Source: Rhododendron vialii | Lineage: Eukaryota; Streptophyta; Magnoliopsida; Ericales; Ericaceae | Direction: 5' to 3' | Length of the DNA: 64,000 nucleotides | Assembly (NCBI RefSeq): GCF_030253575.1 | Contig: NC_080557.1 | Span: 2,475,001 to 2,539,000 of the forward strand | Shown: positions 45,140 through 55,100 of the stretch, piece after piece | Layout of the letters: the number at the start of each line of letters is the position of its first letter | How positions within the stretch are numbered: position 1 is the stretch's first letter | Program-made: the position numbers and the translations under genes | The notes under the pieces: generated by a model | Database searches by the model: none | What the model was told of the DNA's origin: nothing | Seen by the model: the letters and a program-made list of their open reading frames with translations, nothing else

Positions 45140-45856
45140 AAAAATAAATTAGTTGACTTGTGGTGCCTGTGTTTCTTTGGAGGTTACCTCATTCTTTAGG
45201 TAGCACATCTCTGCTATGAGTGCTTGTGCATCCTTTGTTGATTTTATTCCGTTGAACTTTCTGCAATGAAAGTAGTTCCACCTGTTAGTAGGCATCATGA
45301 TTACATTGGTCATTGGTGACAATAAAAATAACAACTAGTGCCATTGATATCTGGTATTGCATTTACATATTACTGGGTGAAGCATGGGAATTTATTTGTT
45401 GGAACACATGGAAGAGGTTCCTGGAACTATTTTAGGAGCACAGTTTGTGTTTTATTTTGCATGTTTGTCAGCTTAGTAACATCAAGTAGTTTTGTCTTTT
45501 GCTGCAAAGTTTCTAAAATTGGTTTGTATGTAAGAACTCCTCTTCATAGGTTTAACTACTAGTGCGTATCGGTGTTGTGCCCACCTTTATGTGGTGTTCC
45601 ATGTTGTGTCCGACCTACTTAGAAGGCGCGGACTATGTAAGAGAACCCCTAGTAAGCAAAAGAGAAGGATTGCTTCATAAACCTTTGGCCTTTTGGATTT
45701 TGAATTACGATACTTCTTAGGTTGTCTGGTCGAATATTGATTCTGGACTTAGTTAAGATAGCATTTCTGAAGTTCAAGAAAAAAGAAAAGATAGCTTTTC
45801 TGCAATGCATTCAAACAGAACCCCTGGTAAGCAAAAGAGAAGGATTGCCTCATAAA
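45140..45856. repeat. partial third copy of the C segment
   Basis: GACTTGTGGTGCCTGTGTTT to TAAGCAAAAGAGAAGGATTG matches 29310-29990 and 56500-57290 in the same orientation. It stops at the exact start of D copy 2, so C and D are directly joined here. Confidence 0.8.
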
Positions 45857-46248
45857 ACAGCAAAAGCGAGGATTAAGAGTTGGAGCGCAAAATATTTTGA
45901 AGGATTATGTGACTTAGCTTGTAGCTTGCGAGAGGGATTAATTTTTATTTTTTTCAGTTACTAGCAAATTTTCAAGGGCATCTCCAACCCATTTGTTGTT
46001 TCTCTATTAAGTTTAAATTTTCTAATTTTCCTTCTATTTGAGGGAAGAGAATTTGATGCTTAAAATACAAAGTATGAAAATGTTATGGAGGATATCCTCC
46101 ATTGCAGTATTCACCTTTTCAAATCCTACTTTATATAGCAAATGAGTACATTGACATTTTGTATTTCATAAACTATAAATTAGTGTAACACCAAAAATAT
46201 TCACAATGTATTCAAAATAAATACAATATTGAGTGGTAAGTGTTAAAA

Positions 46249-49200
46249 CAGTAATGCTATGAGGACCGATTGAATCTACCGACCGTATACCGATGTGAGT
46301 TGGCACGGAGGGACCCACGCTGTCCCATTCTCTCTTACTCCTCTCTTTGCAAACAAAAATTGGCGGGCAGAACTTGGGAAAATTTCAAAACTTTTGGCAC
46401 GGAAATTTGGCCCCACAAATTCATTTTGATCCCGAAACATCTCTACTCTTCTAAAATCTCTCTCCCTCTCTCTCTCTCTCTGGAAATACATTTTTTCTCC
46501 AAATTGAATTTGAATCTGCAGCTTCCTCTTCTTCACCACCACAACCGACGCCCACCACCATCGCCACCTTCTCTGAACTTACCTACGCCGGTTTGACGCA
46601 ACCATCACCGCCGTTCCTTCGTCGCAGCCAGAGTCTCGCACGACCACGACGCCCTCCCCCGACGCCGATCCGATGCAACCATCACCGCCGTCACACCGTC
46701 CCGCCTTCCTCTTGCCGTCCCACCGTAAGTGCTGTCCCTTTTGGTAAAATTTTGTTCTGATTTTTTTAAAAATCCCCAAATCTAATAGTATATTAGGGCT
46801 TGTGAAGGTAAAAGGGAGATTTACAGTGCACTCCTATATTCCAAATTTAACCCCAAATGTTCCTCAAGTTTTGATTTTTGGTGAGATCTCAACTTAAAAG
46901 CAAGTTTTGAAAATTCGTTTGAAGTTCATGGAATATTTTGTTTCTTTGAGAAATTCTCTACTTAGTTGAGGAAGTCATGATAATGATGTGGGAATAATAG
47001 TATATAATTCTTCTACCAAGAATACAAAGTAAGGACTCGTCTACTGAAAATCTACATAATAAGTTCAAAAAGGACTATGAGAATCTACATAAGCTAATCT
47101 ATTTGCCCAAAACTGTTTATAATGTAATTGATGCATTGATGAAACACCAACTAGTATAAAAACAACATAACGAAACTGTCGGATAATGGTAGACTTAATT
47201 ATGCGGGCCAATTGTATGTGATGATTGGAGAGACGAGAGTAGTTGAAAGGAAAGAGAGAGGGACCTAAGCTAGCTGTTTTTGGCGAGATTGCATGTGAGG
47301 AGTTGGCACAGTAGATTGAGTTATGTGGCTATGGTTTGTTTGTGAATTGCATAAATGTATATGTGCATTTGGTGTGTAATCGTGTGGAGAGAAGAAAGGA
47401 AGCAGAGGAGTGTGACAACGTGGGAACCCCTATGGGGATTTCCCCCACCATATAATTTGGGCAGCGATTTTTTCATTTAGTAGCAAACATGTTCTTCACT
47501 TCTCGACATTTTTTTTGCCTGTTTTCTTGGGAATTTTGGTCTTTACGCTATTGATTGTGGTTTGGTGTTTGTTGTTTTAGGTTTTGGGGCTAGCAGGGAA
47601 AGCGGCGAGGTATAACAAGAGGATTGATGCAGGCCGAGACCCATGAGGTTAGGATAATCCCGAGATGCCACTCACAGGGAGTAACGGAAGTCACTCAACG
47701 TTGCTAATAGCGGAAGACGCTCACGTGACCAAGTCACACACTTGATTATCGAAGGAATCACTCACTTCAAGCAGGAAAACACTTGCACAATATTTTTATG
47801 TACCATTGGATGCAAGTATCATTCCCACACTAGAAAGGCCTTGTATGTTAATTGCCACAAACATGAAAAGAACCTCAGAAAGGCTTATTTGGAGCTTGCC
47901 GTAATCAAATCAAAGTACTTCATTATGTAGACACCCTATTTTGGGTTGTTCAATTTAATTTATTTACGATCTTTAATTTTCCAATGATGATTAAGGTCAA
48001 GAACGTCCAGAGGTTGTTATTGTGTCTGAGCTTTGAGCATTTTGAAACCTCATCCAAACATGAACACAACTAGTAGCAATGTGCATTTTGTATATGTAAT
48101 GAAATTGAATGCTATAATTCAGTATTGGTACCAGTTTTTTCATCCATCCAACTAAAGAATGCTAATACGTAATAATCCATTGAGTGCATAAACAGTACAC
48201 ATAGTTAGAGAATTACATTCCATGGCCCATGATAAAAAAAATAGGGGCATAATGCATCAACCTTACATGTCTATAAACTGCCCAATATATACAAACAGGA
48301 AGCTTCAACACCAACAAAACCAAAGCTTCCACCCTTTCACTCCTTCAACTATATAAAAGCCAAGCTTCCACCATTTTTCCATTTCCGCTTCAAGCAACTT
48401 AGCCACAACCCTCTTACTCTTTCCATCGGAATCAAAGGCCTTGTCGGCAACTCAATGGAAAAGCGCCAACATTGTGTCAAAACGAAAATGTCATTCGGGC
48501 TTGCGTTCCCAATTAGCAGAGCTAACCTTAACAAATGTATGATTCCTCCCCCCATCTTTTCTCCATTCTTTGTAAAATGTATTTGTCTGGCACTTGAGTG
48601 AGCTTCTTCTTTGACCAAACAACGAATATTTGCTTGCATACAATTTCCTTAAAGTCAAACAACCAACAAGTACAACTAGCATCTTTTGACTGCTTTTTTT
48701 TCTTCTGTTTTTTTGCCAGTAAGTGCAAGATAATAAAGCTCAATCAATCAAAACAAGGTTCAATGATAACATCCGTTATAGGAACAAAAGGAGCTAACAA
48801 CAACTAAAAGCATAACAACTACAAGAAGCAAAACTGAACATGAAAAGTGAGTTTTCAAAAAACCAAACTCACCGATTTATATGTCTTTTTCTATCTCAAA
48901 TTCCTCCACATCATCCACTACCATTACACGCTCCATTGGGCATGTAATCTTCCTACTACTTCATCTCGGAAATCCTTAAATTTGGCATTTGTGTATACTT
49001 GTTGAAATTGATTCTCAAACCCATAAGGAGACAAGTTCTTAACTTGAGCGTTGAATCAATGGGCGTCTTCGTCTTCTTATTTTTGTACCTTTTTACACAT
49101 GGCATTCTCATATTGCTCCATCTAGATTTTAGTAGACTGAGTTCTTACTTTATTCTTGGTAGTAGAATTGATACTATTATTCCCACATCATTATCATGAC

Positions 49201-49926
49201 GTCCCCAACTAAGTAGAGAATTTCTCAAAGAAAAAAAAATCCAAGTATACTGAGACATTCCAACATCAAAATATTTCATGAACTTCAAACGAATTTTCAA
49301 AACTTGCTTTTAAAAATCAAAACTTGAGAAACATTTGGGGTTAAATTTGGAATATAGGAGTGCACTGTAAATCTCCCTTTTACCTTCACAAGCCCCAATA
49401 TAATATTAGATTTGGGGATTTTCAAAAAAATCAGGACAAAGTTGGTTGAGGAATTCCTTGCCAAAGGGACAGAACCGACGGGAAAGAGGAAGACGGGACG
49501 GGGATGATGGTTGCATCGGATCAGCGTCGGGGCGTTGAGGGATGGCGTCGTGGTCGTGCGAGACTCTGGCTGCGACAATGGAACGGCAGTGACGGTTGCG
49601 TCAAACCGGCATAGGTAAGTTGGGAGAAGGAGGCAATGGTGGTGGGCGTCGGTGGTCTAGGTGAAGAAGAGGAAGCTGCAGAATCAACTGGGAGAAGAGA
49701 TGTATTTCCAGAGGAGAGAGAGATTTTACTAGAAGAGTGAGAGACCTTTCGGAATCAAAATGAATTTGTGGGACCAAAATTTTCGAAAACCCAAAAAGTT
49801 TTGAAATTTTCTCAAGTTCTGCCCGCCAATTGTTTGCAAAGAGAGAATAGGAGTGCGTGGGTCCCTCCGTGCCAACTCACATCGGTATACCATCGGTAGA
49901 TTCAATCGGTCCTCATAGCATTACTG
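46249..49926. mobile_element. 3678-bp non-autonomous Mutator-like element (MULE)
   Basis: Flanked by identical 9-bp duplications GTGTTAAAA (46240-46248 and 49927-49935); the paralogous site at 20812-20820 is a single GTGTTAAAG. The ends are perfect inverted repeats beginning CAGTAATGCTATGAGGACCG, and the inverted repeats extend about 750 bp each side (to about 47005 and from about 49168), through GGGCAGAACTTG, TTTACAGTGCACTCCTATAT and ATGATAATGATGTGGGAATA. The 2.1 kb interior (47006-49167) shows no MURA transposase. Short ORFs at 47742-47930 (+) and 48349-48682 (-) have no recognised family. Long inverted repeats and a 9-bp duplication define the superfamily; movement would need a transposase from elsewhere. 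Confidence 0.93.
47006..49167. other. interior of the MULE, possible captured host sequence
   Basis: Contains CCCCTATGGGGATTTCCCCC near 47430, a 62-codon Cys/His-containing ORF (47742-47930, KYHSHTRKALYVNCHKHEKN) and minus-strand ORFs at 48349-48682 (NASPNDIFVLTQCWRFSIEL). None could be assigned. Mutator-like elements often carry captured gene pieces, so these are candidates. Confidence 0.35.
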
Positions 49927-51427
49927 GTGTTAAAAGCATCCAACTCAAAAATCAATTGACAATGAGTGAAGAGGCTACCCAGACTCATGTACTAGTTATG
50001 GAGGTTTTGTAATTAATCAACACCACAGACCCGCACGTGGAGATGTAAACAAATGATCCATAACATAGGGATCTCAACGAACAACAAAATAAGGTGCACT
50101 TAAGGCACAAACAATGGGGCAACCAATCAAGAGTCTTGTCCAAAAGCCTCCAACAGTCTAACTCTGATACTATGTCCAACTCAAAATCAATTGGCAATGA
50201 GTGGAGAGACCGCCCAGGCTCATATATCAGTTTTGGAGGTTGTATTTAACCAATAAAGAACAAGCTCTAACAGTAAGTAAAATGATTTTTATCCCTTTGA
50301 GCGGGAATGAATTTTGTGTTAAGTTTTGGTCACAATAAACATAGCAAGTAAGACTAATATTAGTGGTAAGTAAAATAATTTCTTTTGATGAGAAACACTA
50401 AAACCATGTTTTCAGTAAGATTTTTCTCTAATTTTTGGATCTTATTTTGGTTAGTTTTTTTTTTTTAATGGCAAAAATTGTTTTTGGTTAGTTGTTATTA
50501 ACTGAGTACTCTGTTTTTTGTTTTTGTTTTATCGGAATTAAAGTAAGTTCTCTATCGAATGGTTTATCAATTCCCATGAGAGGAAAATTCATGTATGGAA
50601 GGTTGATATTGTTTCAAAATTAAAGGGATTGACAATTTCCCGTCACATCTCTACCTCTGATCACGATCCCCGCCACCATTCAAACTGGTATTCACTGATC
50701 CGAGAAGAAAATCGGATGGGGTAGTATTTGTTTTCCCTACCCTGTTTTAACCCGACCTGACCCCTATAATGGTAGTTAATACTATTTTCTTATTTACATA
50801 TCTATATAGATTTCACTTATTTAAACATAACAAGAGAAAAACACCAAGTAATAAATTAGTATTTCATTTCTTTATTTTTATCTTTTTACTGTAACTATTA
50901 TCTCTCTTTAATATTTACTTTTCTAATCCAACCCTCTTGAGAATAAAAACAATGAAAATTGTATTGGTGAATGAGATCCCAATTATTTCAATCCCAACAT
51001 CTTCCGATTTTTTCTGCTCAAATTCCACCCCATTAGAAAACAGGTTGAAAACGGGAGTATTATTCATCCAACCCGTCCCGTCCCGTCCCGTCCCGCCCCA
51101 TTTCTATCTTTATTAATAAAAAAAAAACTAGGACTCTATTTATTTTGACGTAAAATATTTTTGCAGAAAACATTTTATCCATTTTCCTTTGCTCAGTCTC
51201 AGTTAGATAAATGGAGTAACAAGTGCTAGTAAACCATTTTGACTTTCTCTATAATTCCTCCCTTCTCACTGTTTCTACATCTTCTCGCTGTTTCTACTTC
51301 TCAGTTCTCACTCTACATCTAGGAGTGGAAGTTATATCTACATAGAGAGAGAGAGAGAGAGAGTGTGGGTTTCGATTAGTGAGAGAGTGTGGGTTTCGAT
51401 TAGTGATTTGAATTGGACATCCTCTTC

Positions 51428-51525
51428 GGTATTCCTCGGCCAACTGCGTCGCCGTCGTCTTCGTTGGCTCCGGCGAAGGTAAGCCCAGTTATTGCGGCTC
51501 CGACAAAGATCGTCGTCGTCGCTGG
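51428..51525 (+). other. possible exon remnant, D copy 2
   Basis: GIPRPTASPSSSLAPAKVSP then VIAAPTKIVVVAG, ending in donor GG|GTAAGT. Counterpart of 22508-22608. Both frames remain open, which favours past coding function, but no ATG or partner exon is found. Confidence 0.3.
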
Positions 51526-51951
51526 GTAAGTTCTTCGTCGGTGTGGGTTTCGATTAGTGATTTTGTTTTTACATTACGGAGATTTTCCCACTGCTTCCAG
51601 ATCGTTCGTGTGGAAGTGAAGCTAACTTAGTTCGAGCTAGAAAATTACTGTTACCGTTGTTTGCTGTGGTGTGTTCTAAAATTCCATGTTGTTCCCATTT
51701 TTCTGGCCGTGGTTTGGGTGTTTAGGGTTTTCAGGTTCTCGTGTGAAAGTGTTCGAGTTCTCATCGTTTTGCCTTGCGATTTGTTATTCTGCAGCTCTTT
51801 TTGGGGAAATCGTTAGATATTGAAGTTTCCGCTGTTTTCGTTTTGGTGAAAATAGTGTTTATTTTGTTTGGCCACTGGGATATCGAAGAGAGTTAAAAAT
51901 CCCAAGCGGGGGTCGGCTAACTGCCTTGTTATGACCCCTGAATAGAAGCAT

Positions 51952-51983
51952 GGGGGGGGGGGGGGGGGGGGGGGTGGGGGGGG
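51952..51983 (+). repeat. poly-G tract
   Basis: 23 consecutive G, one T, then 8 G, on the + strand just outside the right end of D copy 2. Strong G-quadruplex potential, and also a place where sequencing or assembly is unreliable. Confidence 0.9.
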
Positions 51984-52472
51984 TTGGGTTTGTGGTGGTT
52001 TCGTAGCCCTTATTCCGTTTATAGAATTTCTTGACTTACGCATGATGGAAAAAAAATGTAGTGTCCCCTACTAGTGGTTTTTTAAGTTCTCACATACCAT
52101 TTGGGTAAAAGTTTCATTTGATAAGAACCATGCCAAAGGAAAAGTCCAGTTTTAAGCATAAGTGTAAGTAAAGGCTTGAAGAGTAGTAGGCTTGTAAGTG
52201 ACAAATTTAGCCTTGGAAATTTCAAAAAAATGCCCCCCTTGATTTGAGAACAATGAGTACTACTCAAATGGATTTGAGTTTGAACAAAGGAAGTGGAGAG
52301 AGATTTGGTTGGTTTTTAACTCTAATTCAAGTTTGAGTAATTCAAATACATAACCTATGTTACATATCTGCGATTGGGTATTTGTATGTCTCTGCGAATG
52401 GATAATGTTTCTCTTTGTCTATTTGGTGGGATATAAAGAATTCAACTTTGGTTTTCTATTGGTTTGTTGTAG

Positions 52473-52598
52473 GCAAGAAATTGTGATCTGGGCAAGAAAA
52501 CGGGTGAATCTGTCAGTCGAGTTAATTCAGATATTTGGGCGAAAGAGTTTCTTAAGAAACATTTGCTGTTTGTTGTTGGGCTGTTTGAGAAATTTGAG
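52473..52598 (+). other. single exon-like segment, unassigned
   Basis: Between a good acceptor (GGTTTGTTGTAG) and donor (GAG|GTATGT) a frame of 42 codons is open and phase 0 at both ends: ARNCDLGKKTGESVSRVNSD, then IWAKEFLKKHLLFVVGLFEK, FE. The amino-acid composition is protein-like and the frame is better than the longer hydrophobic ORF in another frame. Family not recognised; neighbouring exons not found. Confidence 0.4.
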
Positions 52599-52831
52599 GT
52601 ATGTGAAGTTAAGTTATCCTTTAGATTTTTGCTCAAAGTGGCTGTACAATGAATGCTGTAAGATTGTAACCAAGATTGAGTCTCAAATTTTTCTTTCTTG
52701 CGGAAAAGGGTTCTTATATTTGCTCCTCAATGAATGTTTGTTGTTCTTAAAACAACTTTTTTCATGTTGGAAGCATTACTGATGATTGTGTATATGAATG
52801 AATTAAGGTTCATGATTTATAAGCATTTCAA

Positions 52832-53400
52832 AATCTTGCACTCTCTCCCTCTCTCTCTCTCTCTCTCTCGCAATTTAGATTTGGTGGCTAGCAAATAAAT
52901 CACCTTCATGAGTAAGAGGACCTTCATGAGTAAGAGGATGCCCAATTCAATCCACACACCATGATCCAATCCATTCAACGTATATTTAGGAGTATTTTAC
53001 ATTTGGACCCTTCTTTTTAGCAATTTTTCTTTTTATTTGAGGTTGAATTATGGGTGCAGCGACAAACAACTTTGACATGGAGGGAGGGAACCCTTGAGAT
53101 CGGCATGGGTAAATCCTGGAAATGTATAGAATCATCTATCAGCTTGATTGTTTCATATCTTCTTTTTTTTTTTTTTTTTTTTTTTATAACTTAGGTGTCC
53201 GGGCTAGCTTATGCGCACCCATTTGCGGAAACCAAAATTAAAGTCTGAGCACAGTTTCGTATGGACTGGCCAGTGGAATTGATAGCACCTAAGAGGTTTT
53301 GAACTTGAGACCTTAGGAGGGAGAGAACCCTTAAGTCCCAAGCCTTAAATCACTAGATTAACCCCTCGGGGTTGATTATTTCAGATGTTAGCAATATTTT
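52832..53400 (+). pseudogene. truncated copy of the V-ATPase subunit B 5' region (CT repeat, 5' UTR, exon 1)
   Basis: Matches 59990-60320: CT repeat, TAGCAAATAAATCACCTTCA, ATCCAATCCA, GGTTGAATT and exon 1 (53050-53108). Exon 1 reads MGAATNNFDMEGGNP and then a stop, because GAGGGAGGGAACCC has a one-base gain relative to GAGGAGGGTACCC in the functional gene. The donor (ATGG|GTAAAT) and the first part of intron 1 follow, then a SINE insertion splits the intron match, which resumes at 53372. No later exons are present. Confidence 0.9.
53162..53371 (-). mobile_element. tRNA-derived SINE (minus strand) with A-tail
   Basis: On the minus strand the element opens CCCCGAGGGGTTAATCTAGT, has a B-box-like AAGTTCAAAACC, runs through CACTGGCCAGTCC and ends in about 25 A (the T-run at 53163-53187). 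It is flanked by imperfect direct repeats TTGATTGTTTCATATCTT (53144-53161) and TTGATTATTTCAGATGTT (53372-53389). The paralogous V-ATPase intron has one TTGATTATTTCAGATCTT (60283) and no insert. Confidence 0.85.
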
Positions 53401-54239
53401 ATATGTGCAAAATTCGATTATTTCAGATTTATCATGACACTTGTAGCTCACAGGACTCGACTCATAAAAAGAAGGCATTGTACAATATTATATAACAAAG
53501 ATTTCAAGTCCACCACCACCCTTGCCCTTTATTAATTTCTTTTCACATCCGACTAATATATGCAGTGCCAGCCATATAGTATAGTAGGGCATGGGCACAA
53601 AAGTTAAAAATGAACTCAACGGTGTTGTTGGGTTTATTTTTGACCTCTTTCATAGTCAATTGGATGATCAAAACTAAGTATTTAATTTTAAGATATCCAT
53701 ATATTATTTTCAAGACAAATGATTGTAGAATCGTAATTTACCTTTAGAAGTAGTCAAACTCTTAGTTTCCCTTGCTTTAGCTTCATTGCCAGTTTCATAG
53801 CTATATCTAATGAGAGCCTCTTCCAAATGATACCCAAAGGATTACGAGGATGCGGACCGTGAATACAAAACATAAGCAAACAAATTGTAATAACCACATG
53901 TTTTGAAATCAAATTGTGGGTTTATTAATACTTTGTCTTGGAGTAACATGGAAAACGTTGGGATTTGTGTTAATCTAGATATATATTGTCCATGGAGGCA
54001 TGTGTAATGGAAGCGAACCAAATGGTTTGGTGAGTTGACAACATGACATGTTAGGTGACAAACTACTTATGAGATTCACATGTGAACAAATAGAAAAATG
54101 AAAAAAAAAAAAGGAAAGTGAAGAGTTACGTTGAAAATTAGGGTAGAAAAATTAAACTTACTTTGTTTGGTGTTAACCTTGAAGTTCGGCTTCTGTTCTT
54201 CATTAAGATTGGTCATTCTCTCAAAAATCTTTCACAATT

Positions 54240-54691
54240 TGTCCACGGACTGTTTCTTAATTTCAAGCTTTGTAATCTGCACCAATAAATCGGCAAGTTC
54301 ATTTTCTTCTCTAGGAACATGATAAATCTCATAATTTTTTAACGACTTGAGGGGAAGGTTCATGTAATCATCCTAACATTTTGTTTGGAAGGGGAATCTC
54401 CCCGCAAGGCCTTCACTACCCTATTGCGGTCCATTTCTATAAGCAGTTTATCATATTCTTGCACTATTGCTTCATTAATTGCGAATTCAAAAGCCATGGA
54501 TTTTGCAAAACCTGGGCAGTGAACATCTTCAAACTGCTTTCTTTGATACCCTCAGGTCTACCCTTGGAACATGTGAAACCGATCGCACCTAGACTTATGA
54601 TTCCCCTCTATATTTCCTCAAATACAGAGTCGTAATTTATTTTAATCCACTCATCTTGTGGGCGGCGTTGGGTGATCTGTGCAATTGGACT
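54240..54691 (-). pseudogene. RNase H-like fragment, left arm of HP2
   Basis: The minus strand gives WIKINYDS(v)FEEI, then after frame breaks FEFAINEAIVQEYDKLLIEM and ENELADLLVQITKLEIKK. The first catalytic Asp is kept in one frame, but stops and shifts interrupt the rest. Confidence 0.65.
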
Positions 54692-54719
54692 CTTTAACAA
54701 GCAAGTAGTTGACTCTGTA

Positions 54720-55100
54720 AGTCCAATTGCGTGGATCACCCAACGTCCACATGATGAGTGGATTAAAGTAAATTGCGACGCTGGATTTAAGGAAATAGAG
54801 GGGGGAGTCATTAGTGTAGGTGTGATCGTTTTCACATGTTTCAAGGGTAGAGTTAAGGGGTATCAAAGAAAGCACTTTGAAGATGTTCATTGCTCAGGTT
54901 ATGCAGAATTCATGGCTTTTGAATTTGCAATTAATGAAGCAATAGTCCAAGGATATGGTAAACTACTTGTAGAAATGGATTGCAATAGGGTAGTGAATGC
55001 CTTGTGGAGGGTCCCCTTTCCAACAAAACGTTGGGATGATTACAGGAACCTTCCCCTAAACTCGTCCAAAGATTATGATATTTGTCATATTCCTAGATAA
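54720..55100 (+). pseudogene. RNase H-like fragment, right arm of HP2
   Basis: Open frame with EWIKVNCDAGFKEIEGG (Asp), FMAFEFAINEAIVQGYG (Glu), LLVEMDCNRVVNALW (Asp) and ICHIPR, then a stop where HP1 has RKGNELAD, so the last catalytic part is out of frame (GGAATGAAGTTGCTGGTTTA). A diverged paralogue of 27492-28202. Confidence 0.65.

Larger units (their letters stand above)
45857..51915. repeat. segmental duplication, D segment copy 2
   Basis: Homologous to 20436-22990, split by the 3.7 kb Mutator-like element (46249-49926). Without that element its length agrees with copy 1. It preserves the empty site of the 122-bp MITE (50331-50339). Confidence 0.85.

Noticed and set aside
46270..46779. 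ORFs of 66-108 codons at the left end of the MULE
   Set aside because: They lie entirely within the long terminal inverted repeat and reappear in broken form at the other end; better explained as repeat sequence.
51813..52043. Proline-rich minus-strand ORF
   Set aside because: Its Pro run is the poly-G tract read in reverse.
52357..52782. 141-codon hydrophobic Cys-rich ORF
   Set aside because: Overlaps, in another frame, the better supported 42-codon exon-like block with splice sites; composition looks like read-through of T-rich DNA.
53200..53371. A tRNA gene at the SINE head
   Set aside because: Boxes are degenerate, there is no complete cloverleaf, and an A-tail with flanking duplications marks a SINE.
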